This document shows, one piece after another, positions 19,201 to 27,073 of a DNA stretch of 64,000 nucleotides (within the stretch, counting starts at the first letter, position 1; every line of letters begins with the position of its first letter). Made by a program: the position numbers and the translations under genes. Under the pieces are notes generated by a model, which was not told the origin of the DNA, searched no databases, and saw only the letters and a list, made by a program, of their open reading frames with translations. The DNA is from Variovorax ginsengisoli (lineage in GTDB: Bacteria; Pseudomonadota; Gammaproteobacteria; Burkholderiales; Burkholderiaceae_C), in the NCBI RefSeq assembly GCF_030811835.1, contig NZ_JAUSRO010000005.1, positions 124,001 to 188,000 on the forward strand, in the 5' to 3' direction.

Positions 19201-19948
19201 CGACCGACTCCAGCGTGTTGCCGATGAAGTCGCCATGGTCCGCGCCCGCATAGGGCGGGCGCAGCACGCGACCATGCAGCATGCCGGGCACGCGCATGTC
19301 GTGCACGAAGGCCAGCTCGCCCGCAAGCTTGGCCGGAATGTCGACCCGTGGCACGCGCGTGCCGACCACACGGTGATCGGCCGGGTCCTTGAGCGGCGTG
19401 TCATGCGCGAGGTGCAGCACCATGCGCGCGCCGGCGAGGAGTTCGGCATAGCCGACCGCATGCGCGGTGTCGTCCACGACCCGCACCGTGCCGTCGTCTA
19501 CCGCGAGCGCCGCCACCGCCACGCCCAGCCGCTCGGCGGCGCGCGCCAGCAGCCAGGCGCGCGCCTGCGCCGCGGCGAGCTTGAGCGGTTGCGCATGGAT
19601 CTGCAATGACGCGCTGGCAATGGTCGCGCCCTGGTTGGGCGCGCGCGCGGTGTCGCCGAGCATCACGCGCACGCGCGGCAGGCCGAGGTCGAGTTCTTCG
19701 GCCACCACCTGCGCCAGCGCGGTCTGCAGGCCCGTGCCCAGGTCGACGTGGCCACTCAGTGCGGTGGCGCTGCCGTCGTCCCACACGGCCAGCAGCACCT
19801 CGTCGCCTTCCATTGGATGGCCGGTGACCAGCGGGGGCTGACCCTGCGCCGGTGGCGGTGCGGGCAGCGGCGGCCGCACCACCAGCAGCACGCCCTGGGC
19901 GGCGAAGAATGCGGCGCGCGTGGCGGGCAGGTCGGCGCGGCGCGTCAC
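16244..19948 (-). CDS. nicB: Nicotinate dehydrogenase large subunit: molybdopterin domain fused to triple-haem cytochrome c
   Basis: A 1234-residue fusion. Residues 1-765 are a xanthine dehydrogenase-family molybdopterin subunit (GHVDLGTGLQTALAQ, GCYGRNGADD, GAGESASVPG). A Pro/Ser/Glu linker (about 768-798) and one membrane helix (about 803-825) lead to three cytochrome c units with haem motifs CAVCH (861), CGACH (1007) and CAACH (1136). This layout is that of Pseudomonas putida NicB, which with NicA hydroxylates nicotinate to 6-hydroxynicotinate and passes electrons through cytochrome c to oxygen respiration. It starts with GTG overlapping the nicA stop by 4 bp. Isoquinoline or aldehyde dehydrogenases share the architecture, but nicotinamidase and 6-hydroxynicotinate reductase genes in the same operon favour nicotinate. 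Confidence 0.88.
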   Translation of the reverse strand: MTRRADLPATRAAFFAAQGVLLVVRPPLPAPPPAQGQPPLVTGHPMEGDEVLLAVWDDGSATALSGHVDLGTGLQTALAQVVAEELDLGLPRVRVMLGDTARAPNQGATIASASLQIHAQPLKLAAAQARAWLLARAAERLGVAVAALAVDDGTVRVVDDTAHAVGYAELLAGARMVLHLAHDTPLKDPADHRVVGTRVPRVDIPAKLAGELAFVHDMRVPGMLHGRVLRPPYAGADHGDFIGNTLESVDEASIAHIPGIRCVVVIRDFVGIVAEREEQAEQALRELHVRWKPWPGLPALDDLESALRANPSTQRLLVDEGDVDGALAAAAQPMARTYVWPYQMHASIGPSCALAQWQPEGETLSLRVWAGTQNPHVLRADLARLVGVDDLAVDVVRMEAAGCYGRNGADDVAADAALLARAAGAPVRVQLTREQEHAWEPKGAAQLMQVQGGLDAAGGLAAYDFETSYPSNGAPTLALLLTRTVEPVAQAYEMGDRTARPPYAFDNLRVKVNDMAPIVRASWLRGVSALPNSFAHESYIDELATAAGVDPVAFRLRYLHDPRAAELVRETAQKAGWRMRTGPQEGADGGDVLFGQGFAYARYVHSKWPGFGAAWSAWVADVEVNRKTGEVHVRRVVVGHDAGLMVNPAGVEHQIHGNVLQTASRALKEKVRFAPQQAPGTVLTPGQQGSGVVTSREWGSYPILSFRDVPVIEVVHMQRPGEPSLGAGESASVPGTAAIANAIFDATGVRFRAPPFTPEVVRAALNPLPSPSAEREGQGEGTPPFQSSRQRERAQVDAPWPRRKSLWATGAALVVGGLGVVAGLLGGRSAIAPVTLSASSAPVYSQATIERGRQLAAMGDCAVCHTAPGGAPHAGGRAMQTPFGTLYSTNLTPDAETGLGRWSFSAFQRAMREGISRDGHHLYPAFPYTAFAKTSDDDLQALYAYFTAMAPVHAPTPAAELAFPFSVRPLMAGWNALFHDSAPYQPVATQSAEWNRGAYLVNGLGHCGACHTPRNALGAEQGGSAFLSGAMVDGWEAPALTALSKSAVPWDADALYRYLRNGHAPSHGTAGGPMAEVVRELQQVPDEDIRAMSTYLASFNPKVPDPKALAAQAVQTAAANKGRLLGAPQRLFDNACAACHHDGDGPTLLGVNTPLALNTNLTSDRPDNLLRTILDGVREPATKDIGFMPAFGDALDDAQIVELAGYMRARFAPQAAPWPTLAKDVARLRAGSPR

Positions 19949-20448
19949 ACCGGCGCCTCACGGCAGGCCGGTGTCTCGCGACGAGACGCCAGCAGCACGA
20001 CCGCGCGGTGCACTGCGTCGAGGATTTCGACGTGCGTGCCGCAACGGCACAGGTTGCCCGACAGTTCGCTGCGGATGCGCGCCGCGTCCGGATGCGGCTC
20101 GCGCGCGAGCAGCGCGGCGGCCTGCATCACCATGCCGTTGAGGCAGTAGCCGCACTGCGCGGCCTGGGCGTCCTCGAAGGCCTGCTGCACCGGATGCCAG
20201 TCGCCACGCGAACCCAGGCCTTCCAGCGTGGTGATGGCGCGGCCTGCCACGCCGTGCGCCGGAATCACGCAGGCCCGCGCGGCCACGCCGTCGACCCACA
20301 CCGTGCAGGCGCCACACTGGCCCAGCCCGCAGCCGTACTTGGGGCCGTTGAGGCCCAGGTCGTTGCGCAGCACGTGCAGCAGCGACGCCGTGTGCGACAC
20401 CGTCAGTGCCTGTGCCTGGCCGTTGACCGTGAGCTCGAAAGTCGGCAT
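19945..20448 (-). CDS. nicA: Nicotinate dehydrogenase small [2Fe-2S] subunit
   Basis: A 167-residue ferredoxin-like subunit of the xanthine dehydrogenase family. The N-terminal plant-type cluster is bound by Cys40, 45, 48 and 60 (GCGLGQCGACTV) and the second cluster by Cys99, 102, 134 and 136 (QCGYCLNGM, GNLCRCGTH). It carries electrons from the molybdenum centre of the adjacent NicB to its haems. The last four bases overlap the nicB GTG, so the two subunits are coupled in translation. The nicotinamidase gene is 34 bp upstream. Confidence 0.92.
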   Translation of the reverse strand: MPTFELTVNGQAQALTVSHTASLLHVLRNDLGLNGPKYGCGLGQCGACTVWVDGVAARACVIPAHGVAGRAITTLEGLGSRGDWHPVQQAFEDAQAAQCGYCLNGMVMQAAALLAREPHPDAARIRSELSGNLCRCGTHVEILDAVHRAVVLLASRRETPACREAPV

Positions 20449-20482
20449 TCGTCGGTGGGGGCTCGGCCGCGCAGCGGGACGC

Positions 20483-21112
20483 TCAGGCCAGCTCGCCCGA
20501 CTGCACGCGGCCGACGCCCTGGGCCGTCATCTGCGCCCAGGCCGCGGCGAGCGAACCGTTCAGGTCGATCGCACGCGTGGCGTCCTCGATCACGTAAGCC
20601 GCGAAGCCGTGCTTGCGCGCATCGAGCGCGGTCCAGGCCACGCAGAAGTCGGTGGCCAGGCCGGTCACATAGACCGTGTCGATGCCACGCGCCCGCAGGT
20701 AGCCCGCCAGGCCGGTCGAGGTCTGGCGGTCGGCCTCCTCGAAGGCCGAGTAGCTGTCGATGCCGGGATGAAAGCCCTTGCGGATGATGAGCTGCGCCGT
20801 CGGCAGATGCAGGTCGGCGTGCAGCGCCGCATCGTGCGTGCCCTGCACGCAATGGTCGGGCCACAGCACCTGTGGGCCGTAATGCAGCGTCGCCAGGTCA
20901 TAGGGCTTGCGGCCCGCGTGGCTGCTGGCGAAGGACGCATGCCCGGCCGGGTGCCAGTCCTGGGTGATCACGATGTTCTCGAAGGCCGGCGCCAGGCGGT
21001 TGATGACCGGCACCACGGCGGCGCCGTCCACCACGGGCAGACCGCCGCCTTCGATGAAGCCGTTCTGTACGTCCACCACGATCAGCGCGACATGGGCGGG
21101 AAAGGTGCGCAT
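20483..21112 (-). CDS. pncA: Nicotinamidase PncA
   Basis: A 209-residue isochorismatase-fold amidohydrolase converting nicotinamide to nicotinate and ammonia. The catalytic triad Asp14, Lys112 and Cys157 is in place (VVDVQNGF, RKGF, ATDFCV), as are the metal ligands Asp52, His54 (QDWHPAGH) and His87 (PDHCVQGT). The length equals that of known nicotinamidases. Its place directly before nicA and nicB indicates that the operon can begin from nicotinamide, not only nicotinate. Confidence 0.93.
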   Translation of the reverse strand: MRTFPAHVALIVVDVQNGFIEGGGLPVVDGAAVVPVINRLAPAFENIVITQDWHPAGHASFASSHAGRKPYDLATLHYGPQVLWPDHCVQGTHDAALHADLHLPTAQLIIRKGFHPGIDSYSAFEEADRQTSTGLAGYLRARGIDTVYVTGLATDFCVAWTALDARKHGFAAYVIEDATRAIDLNGSLAAAWAQMTAQGVGRVQSGELA

Positions 21113-21126
21113 TCACGGTCTCCTGG

Positions 21127-21855
21127 TCATACCGAAAGATAGGCCCGGCGCACTTCGTCGTTGGCCGAGAGTTCGGCCATGCTGGCCTGGTAGCGGATCT
21201 GCCCCTTCTCCAGCACGTAGGCACGGTCGGACACCAGCTCGGCGAAATGCATGTTCTGCTCGGACAGCAGGATGCTCACGCCCTGCGCCTTGAGCTCCAG
21301 GATCATCTGGGCCATCTGCTCGACGATGACGGGCGCCACACCTTCGGAGGGCTCGTCGAGCAGCACCAGGTACGGGTTGCCCATCAGCGTGCGGGCCACG
21401 GTGAGCATCTGCTGCTCGCCGCCGCTCATGCGGCCACCCGGGCGCTGGGGCATCTCGCCCAGGTTGGGAAAGAGCTTGAAGAGCCGCTCGGGTGTCCACA
21501 GCGGCGCATCGGTGCCGTCGGCCCAGCGCCGCGCGGGCTGCCGGCCGACCTCGAGGTTCTCCATGACCGTGAGGTCGGTGAACACGCGCCGGTCTTCGGG
21601 CACGAAGCCCAGGCCCATGCGCGCGGCCACGTGCGGCTCGCTGCGCGAGATGTCCTGGCCGAGAAAGCGAACGCTCCCCCGGCGCTTGGAAAGCATGCCG
21701 ATCAGCGTCTTGAGCGTGGTCGACTTGCCCGCGCCGTTGCGGCCCATGAGCGCCACGACTTCGCCGCGGCGCACCTCCAGGTCGACGTCGTAGAGGATCT
21801 GCGCAGCGCCGTACCAGGCGCACAGCGACTTGGCTTCGAGGAGTGTGTCGGTCAT
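21127..21855 (-). CDS. Branched-chain-type ABC transporter ATPase (LivF-like)
   Basis: A 242-residue ATPase with Walker A GRNGAGKST, signature MSGGEQQM and Walker B LVLLDEPSEG. It is the LivF-type partner of the neighbouring LivG-type ATPase, powering import by the fused LivHM permease. ATG at 21855 overlaps the upstream ATPase stop by 4 bp. The gene lies between the transporter and the nicotinamidase gene, so nicotinamide, nicotinate or a related N-heterocycle is the likely cargo rather than leucine; this is inference from context. Confidence 0.9.
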   Translation of the reverse strand: MTDTLLEAKSLCAWYGAAQILYDVDLEVRRGEVVALMGRNGAGKSTTLKTLIGMLSKRRGSVRFLGQDISRSEPHVAARMGLGFVPEDRRVFTDLTVMENLEVGRQPARRWADGTDAPLWTPERLFKLFPNLGEMPQRPGGRMSGGEQQMLTVARTLMGNPYLVLLDEPSEGVAPVIVEQMAQMILELKAQGVSILLSEQNMHFAELVSDRAYVLEKGQIRYQASMAELSANDEVRRAYLSV

Positions 21856-22622
21856 GTCGCGGCCTCCTTGTTTTCGAATGTCTTGCCGCTGCCGAAGTAC
21901 ACCTCCTGCACCTTCGGGTGGTCGCGTATCTCCAGGGGCTTGCCCTGCGCGATCAGCCGGCCACGGGCCAGCACGATCATGCGGTCGGCATAGGCGAACA
22001 CCACGTCCATGCTGTGCTCGGTGAAGAGCACGGCCATTCCGCGCTGGACGACGAGCTCCTTGGTCAGTGCCATGAGCGAGTTGCGTTCCTGGGGCGCCAT
22101 GCCCGCCGTGGGCTCGTCCATCAGCAGCAGCTTCGGGCTGTTGGCCATGGCGATGGCCAGTTCGACGCGCTTGACGTCGCCATAGGCCAGCACGCTGCAG
22201 GGCCGGTCCGCCTGGCGCTGCATGCCGACCTGGTCGAGCAGCTGCAGGGCGTCGTCGCGCCGGTAGTCGGCCGCACGGCGCCAGGTCGAGAACAGCTTGC
22301 CGTCGTGCGAGAGCAAGGCCATCTGCACGTTCTCCACCACGGTGAGCGACGCGAAGGTTTCCGCGATCTGGAAGGTGCGGCCCACGCCACGGCGCCAGAT
22401 CTCGCGCGGCCTGCGGCCCACGAGTTCCTCGCCGTCGAACAGGATCGAACCCTGGTCGGCCTTGAGCTGCCCATTGACCATGTTGAAGGTGGTCGACTTG
22501 CCCGCGCCGTTGGGCCCGATGAGCGCCAGCAGCTCGCCGGCGGCCAGCTCGAAGCTGATGCCGTCGACGGCCTTCACGCCGCCGAACGACTTGCCCAGGT
22601 TGTTGACTTGCAGCAGGCTCAT
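21852..22622 (-). CDS. Branched-chain-type ABC transporter ATPase (LivG-like)
   Basis: A 256-residue ATPase with Walker A GPNGAGKST, GVGRTFQIAETF after it, signature region VLAYGDVKRVELA and Walker B LLLMDEPTAGMAP, followed by the C-terminal LivG-type extension. The signature has AYGD in place of the usual LSGG or SYGQ, a variation that occurs in this subfamily. ATG at 22622 overlaps the permease stop by 4 bp. It acts with the LivF-like protein at the inner membrane. Confidence 0.9.
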   Translation of the reverse strand: MSLLQVNNLGKSFGGVKAVDGISFELAAGELLALIGPNGAGKSTTFNMVNGQLKADQGSILFDGEELVGRRPREIWRRGVGRTFQIAETFASLTVVENVQMALLSHDGKLFSTWRRAADYRRDDALQLLDQVGMQRQADRPCSVLAYGDVKRVELAIAMANSPKLLLMDEPTAGMAPQERNSLMALTKELVVQRGMAVLFTEHSMDVVFAYADRMIVLARGRLIAQGKPLEIRDHPKVQEVYFGSGKTFENKEAAT

Positions 22623-24520
22623 GCCTTCGTTTCCTTCGCGCCACCGCGCACGCGGTCGAACAGTTGCTTGGCAAAGCCGGCGATGCCCTGCGGGAACAGC
22701 AGCACCAGGATCAGGATGATGGCGCCGAGCATCGCGCGCCAGTAGTCGGTGTTGCGCGCCACCGTGTCGTGCAGCCAGGTGAAGGTGACCGCACCGACCA
22801 CCGGACCGGCCAGTGTCTGGATGCCGCCCAGCAGCACCATCACCAGCCCGTCGACCGACTTGCCCACCGCCATGCTCTCGGGCGAGATGCTGCCCTTGGA
22901 AAACGCATAGAGCGCACCGGCCAGGCCGGCCACGCCACCCGCGATCACGAAGGCAGCCCATTGCATGCGCTTGACGTCGATGCCGATCGCATCCGCGCGC
23001 AGCACCGAGTCGCGCCCGGCCCGCAGCGCATAGCCGAAGGGCGAGAACAGCACGCGGCGCAGCCACATCACGCCCGCGCCCACCAGCACCAGCGTGAGCA
23101 CGTAGTAGACGCGCTTGTCCGACAGCCATTCCGAGGGCCACACGCCGGTCAGCCCGTTGCTGCCACCGGTGAACGCGTCCCACTGGTAGGTCACGGCCCA
23201 GGTGATCTGCGCGAAGGCCAGCGTGAGCATGGCCAGGTACACCCCCGACAGCCGCACGGCGAACCAGCCGTAGACGAAGGCGCCGAGCGCTGCCACGAAA
23301 GGTGCGACCACGAGCGCCGCTTCCATCGGCATGCCACTCGCACGCACCAGCAACGCCGCGCCATAGGCGCCGAGCCCGAAGTACGCTGCGTGGCCGAAGG
23401 AATGCATGCCGGCCGGACCCATGATGAAGTGCAGGCTGGCTGCAAACAGGGCCGCGATCAGCAGGTCGATGGCCAGCACCATGGTGTAGGGCGAGTCGGC
23501 CGTGAGCCACGGCAGCGCGACCAGCACCAGACCGAACAGCGCGGCGGCCACGAGGTAGGTGCGACTTGCCCGACGCAGCGGCTCTTCCTGCATGCCCACG
23601 TAACGGCTGGGCGCCTGCGGGCGACCGAACAGGCCCCACGGACGCCACACCAGCACCACTGCCATCACGATGAAGTCCACCACCAGCGTGAGCTTCGAGA
23701 AGGAGACGCTGTAGCCGAAGATGTCGACCACACCGAGCCAGATGCAGATGGCCTTGATCTCGGCGATCAGCAGCGCAGCCGCATAGGCACCCGGAATGGA
23801 GCCCATGCCGCCCACCACCACGACCACGAAGGCCGCGCCGATGGTGTTGAGGTCCATCTCCAGCGTGGCCGGCTCGCGCGGCAGTTGCAGCGCACCGCCC
23901 AGGCCTGCGAGCATGGCGCCCAGTGCGAACACCGCCGTGAACAGCCAGGCCTGGTTGATGCCCAGCGCACTGACCATCTCGCGGTCCTGCGTGGCCGCAC
24001 GCACCAGCGTTCCGAAGCGCGTGCGCGTGAGCAGCAGCCACACCAGCGCCAGCACGATGGGTCCGACCACGATCAGGAACAGGTCATAGGCCGGGAACTG
24101 GCGCCCGAGGATCAGGACCGAGCCCGACAGGCCCGGCGCGCGCGGCCCGAGCAGTTCGTCCGGCCCCCAGAGCCACAGCACGGCGTCCTTGATGACCAGC
24201 ACCAGCGCAAAGGTTGCCAGCAACTGGAACAGCTCGGGCGCCTTGTAGATGCGGCGCAGCAGCACCACCTCGATGAGGGCACCCAGCACGCCCACCGAGA
24301 CCGCCGCGAGCGCGAGCGCCGGCCAGAAGCCCAGGCCCGTGCCCAGCTTCTCGACCAGCGTGTAAGCGATGTAGATGCCCACCATGAAGAAGGAGCCGTG
24401 CGCGAAATTGACGATGCGCGTCACCCCGAAGATCAGCGACAACCCCGCGGCCACGAAGAACAGCGAGGACGCCCCCGCCAGCCCGTTGAGCAGCTGAACG
24501 ATGAAACCGGAAAAACTCAT
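22619..24520 (-). CDS. Fused branched-chain-type ABC permease (LivH-LivM)
   Basis: A 633-residue protein joining the two permeases of a LIV-type importer. Residues 1-300 are LivH-like (GLSLIFGVTRIVNFAHG, GMGSIPGAYAAALLI) and residues 330-625 LivM-like (FGHAAYFGLGAYGAALL, GGVAGLAGALYAF, LLGGIQTLAGPVVGAV), linked by a short hydrophilic stretch. Each half has about eight to nine helices. ATG at 24520 gives the usual LivH N-terminus. The stop overlaps the next ATPase start. In most relatives the two halves are separate genes, but such fusions are known. Confidence 0.9.
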   Translation of the reverse strand: MSFSGFIVQLLNGLAGASSLFFVAAGLSLIFGVTRIVNFAHGSFFMVGIYIAYTLVEKLGTGLGFWPALALAAVSVGVLGALIEVVLLRRIYKAPELFQLLATFALVLVIKDAVLWLWGPDELLGPRAPGLSGSVLILGRQFPAYDLFLIVVGPIVLALVWLLLTRTRFGTLVRAATQDREMVSALGINQAWLFTAVFALGAMLAGLGGALQLPREPATLEMDLNTIGAAFVVVVVGGMGSIPGAYAAALLIAEIKAICIWLGVVDIFGYSVSFSKLTLVVDFIVMAVVLVWRPWGLFGRPQAPSRYVGMQEEPLRRASRTYLVAAALFGLVLVALPWLTADSPYTMVLAIDLLIAALFAASLHFIMGPAGMHSFGHAAYFGLGAYGAALLVRASGMPMEAALVVAPFVAALGAFVYGWFAVRLSGVYLAMLTLAFAQITWAVTYQWDAFTGGSNGLTGVWPSEWLSDKRVYYVLTLVLVGAGVMWLRRVLFSPFGYALRAGRDSVLRADAIGIDVKRMQWAAFVIAGGVAGLAGALYAFSKGSISPESMAVGKSVDGLVMVLLGGIQTLAGPVVGAVTFTWLHDTVARNTDYWRAMLGAIILILVLLFPQGIAGFAKQLFDRVRGGAKETKA

Positions 24521-24539
24521 GGTGGGCTTGCTCGGAAGG

Positions 24540-25745
24540 TCAGTCGGCGGCGCGCGACTTCTTGACGTCGGCGGCAGGCGGCTGGAACTTGGCGCCGTCG
24601 AAGTAGGTGTAGTCAACCATCACGCCCTTGCCGTTGTCGTTCTTCGTCTTGCCGACGAAGGCGCCCATGGTGGACTGATGGTCCTCGGCGCGGTAGGTGA
24701 TCTTGCCGAAGGGCGTGTCGACCTGCAGGCCCTTGAACGCCTCGACCAGCTTGGCGCTGTCGGTGCTCTTGGCCTTGGCGATGCCGGCCGCGGCCGACTT
24801 GATCATCGAATAGCCGACCACAGAGCCCAGGCGCGGATAGTCCTTGTACTTCTCGTGGTAGGCCAGGAAGAAGGCCTTGTGTTCCGGCGTCTGGATGCCG
24901 TACCACGGGTAGCCGGTGACGATCCAGCCGTTGGGCGTTTCGTCCTTGAGCGGGTCGAGGTACTCGGGCTCGCCGGTCAGCACGCTGACCACCTCGCGGT
25001 CCTTGAACAGGCCGCGCGTGTTGCCTTCGCGCACGAACTTGGAGAGGTCGGCACCGAAGAGTACGTTGAAGATCGCGTCGGGCTTCGCATCGGCCAGCGC
25101 CTGCGCCACGCTGCCCGCATCGACCTTGCCCAGCGGCGGTGCCTGTTCGGCGACGAACTCGACGTCGGGCTGCGCCGCCTTGAGCAGCGTCTTGAATGCA
25201 GCCACGGCCGACTGGCCGTACTCGTAGTTGGGGTACACGACGGCCCAGCGCTTCTTCTTGAGCTTGACGGCCTCAGGCACCAGCATCGCGGCCTGCATGT
25301 AGGTGCCCGGGCGCAGGCGGAAGGTGTACTGGTTGCCACCCTGCCAGGTCATCTTGTCGGTCAGCGGCTCGCCGGCCAGGAAGAAGAACTTCTTCTGCTT
25401 GGCGAAGTCGGCCACGGCCAGGCCGGTGTTCGACAGGAAGGTGCCGGCGAGCACGTCGATCTTCTCGCGCGAGATCAGTTCCTCGGCCACGCGCACGGCG
25501 TCACCTGGGTTGGCGTTGTCGTCGCGCGTGATGAGTTCGATCTTCTTGCCGTTGACGCCGCCCTTGGCATTGATCTCCTCGACGGCCAGCTCCATCCCCT
25601 TCTTGTAGGGCTCGAGGAAGGCGGGCTGGGCCTTGTAGCTGTTGACCTCGCCGATCTTGATCACGCCTTGGGCATGCGCGGGCACAAGGGCGGTGGCGAG
25701 CGTGGCGAGGGCGGCTGCACTGAAGACATGACGCAAGTGATTCAT
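24540..25745 (-). CDS. Branched-chain-type ABC substrate-binding protein
   Basis: A 401-residue periplasmic binding protein of the LIV family (type I fold): signal peptide ending PAHA near residue 26, then IKIGEVNSYKAQPAFLEPYKKGMELAVEEINAKGG split over the first lobe, and NPGDAVRVAEELI typical of the family. ATG at 25745 has AGGAG 7 bases upstream. It would deliver the substrate to the permease encoded next. The operon context points to nicotinamide, nicotinate or a pyridine derivative as ligand; no residue can confirm this by eye. Confidence 0.88.
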   Translation of the reverse strand: MNHLRHVFSAAALATLATALVPAHAQGVIKIGEVNSYKAQPAFLEPYKKGMELAVEEINAKGGVNGKKIELITRDDNANPGDAVRVAEELISREKIDVLAGTFLSNTGLAVADFAKQKKFFFLAGEPLTDKMTWQGGNQYTFRLRPGTYMQAAMLVPEAVKLKKKRWAVVYPNYEYGQSAVAAFKTLLKAAQPDVEFVAEQAPPLGKVDAGSVAQALADAKPDAIFNVLFGADLSKFVREGNTRGLFKDREVVSVLTGEPEYLDPLKDETPNGWIVTGYPWYGIQTPEHKAFFLAYHEKYKDYPRLGSVVGYSMIKSAAAGIAKAKSTDSAKLVEAFKGLQVDTPFGKITYRAEDHQSTMGAFVGKTKNDNGKGVMVDYTYFDGAKFQPPAADVKKSRAAD

Positions 25746-25804
25746 CGGGAAACTCCTAGGGGACAAGAAAAGAGACGCAAAAAAAGTCAGGCGCAAGGCC
25801 GGCG

Positions 25805-26389
25805 CTATCGCAGGCCGTCCTGGCCCTTGACCTCGCTGTGCTGCAGGCCGCCGACGCGCGGCAGCGGTCGGCCGCTGTCGGTCACCGCCACGGCCACGAC
25901 GATCTCGTTGGCGCGCGGCGCGTCGGACACGCGCGCCTCGATGGCGTCGAAATGGCTGCGAACGAAGGCCGCATCCTTGTGGCCGAGCGGCACGTCGATG
26001 GCCGTGCCCAGCGTGCCGCGCTTCTTGGCCGAGGGCACCAGCGCAGCACCCTTCTCGACCGCCACGCGCAGCGGCGCACCGAGCTTGGGATGCAGGATCG
26101 CCGCGGCATGCTCGAGCTCGCCCGCTTCACCGACGATCGCGGCCTTGCCGTAGCTCTGCGCCTGGCCGGGTTCGATGCCCAGCGCGGCCACGGCCTTCTG
26201 GCCCAGCAGCGCACCGAGCTCTTCGCCGATGGCAATCAACGCATCGAGGTTCTCGCTGTACCGACCCGCGTAGGGGTTCTCGATCACGGCGATGGCGACG
26301 GCGCGGCGCGTGGGCGGCGTGACGTCCTGGCCCATTTCCTTGCGGGTCTCGTCGACCTGGACGATGAGTTTGCGAATTTCGACAGTCAT
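25805..26389 (-). CDS. DUF1185 (amino acid synthesis family) protein, copy 1
   Basis: A 194-residue protein of the Pfam PF06684 'AA_synth' family, whose enzymatic role is not established. Recognisable parts are RRAVAIAVIENPYAGRYS near residue 28, GKAAIVGEAGELEHAAA near residue 78 and IDVPLGHKDAAFVRSHFDAIE near residue 128. ATG at 26389 has AAGGAGC 5 bases upstream. It is a paralogue of the next gene upstream, and the two probably form a heteromer. Their position between 6-hydroxynicotinate reductase and the transporter suggests a step in ring breakdown. Confidence 0.8.
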   Translation of the reverse strand: MTVEIRKLIVQVDETRKEMGQDVTPPTRRAVAIAVIENPYAGRYSENLDALIAIGEELGALLGQKAVAALGIEPGQAQSYGKAAIVGEAGELEHAAAILHPKLGAPLRVAVEKGAALVPSAKKRGTLGTAIDVPLGHKDAAFVRSHFDAIEARVSDAPRANEIVVAVAVTDSGRPLPRVGGLQHSEVKGQDGLR

Positions 26390-26412
26390 GGATGCTCCTT
26401 GGTCTCGTCGGG

Positions 26413-27054
26413 TCAGCGCAGGCCGTCCCATTTGGAAATGTCTTCTGCACGCAGCCCGCCCACGCGTTCGTGGATGCGGTAGCCGGTGGTCATCGCGAGG
26501 ATGAACACGATCTCGTCGGCTGCAGGCGCGCCGGGCACGCGCACCTCGATCGCGTCGAACTGTCCGCGCACGTAGCTCGCATTGATGTTGGTCAGCGGCA
26601 CGTCGAGCGTGGTGCCCGGCGCGCCGACCTTCTTGGTCGAGGGCACGATCGACAGCGCGTTGGCCGGCTGGCCGGTCTTGTCCTCGGCCTTGCCTTGCCG
26701 GTAGGCATCGCGATCGCCCTTCCAGCCGAGCAGCTCGCGCATCGCGTAGCCGCCGGGCACGTGCCAGAGCGCACCGTGCTCCAGCTCGCCGGCGGCGCCG
26801 ACGATGGCGCCCTTGCCGTAGGTGGCGATGCGCTCGACCGGCACGTCCATGGCCGCGCGCAGGCGATGCGCCATGTCCACGCCCACGGGGTCGAGCAGCT
26901 TCATCATCGGCAGGATGTCGGGCTCGTAACGGCCGGCGAAGGGATTGGTCAGCACCACGCCGACGGCACCGCGCACCAGCGGCACCGCGGCGCGCGGACC
27001 GAACTCGTGGTGGATGTGCTCGACATGGGTGAAAACGCGACGGATATCGATCAT
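26413..27054 (-). CDS. DUF1185 (amino acid synthesis family) protein, copy 2
   Basis: A 213-residue paralogue of the neighbouring gene. Shared motifs are VLTNPFAGRYEPD, GKGAIVGAAGELEHGA and LDVPLTNINASYVRGQFDAIEVRVP. It has an extra segment around residues 100-130 (WKGDRDAYRQGKAEDKTGQP) absent from copy 1, so the two are not redundant copies. ATG at 27054 is preceded by AAGG at 8 bases. Both belong to PF06684, which has known structures but no agreed reaction. Confidence 0.8.
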   Translation of the reverse strand: MIDIRRVFTHVEHIHHEFGPRAAVPLVRGAVGVVLTNPFAGRYEPDILPMMKLLDPVGVDMAHRLRAAMDVPVERIATYGKGAIVGAAGELEHGALWHVPGGYAMRELLGWKGDRDAYRQGKAEDKTGQPANALSIVPSTKKVGAPGTTLDVPLTNINASYVRGQFDAIEVRVPGAPAADEIVFILAMTTGYRIHERVGGLRAEDISKWDGLR

Positions 27055-27073
27055 TGAATGGCCTTGCTTTTCG

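Noticed and set aside
16526-19609. Plus-strand 1027-codon frame antisense to nicB
   Set aside because: It mirrors the nicB codon structure, has no domain, and nicB has complete molybdopterin and haem motifs.
19945-19970. Possible frameshift between nicA and nicB
   Set aside because: The 4-bp GTGA overlap is a regular stop-start coupling; both proteins have complete cofactor motifs.
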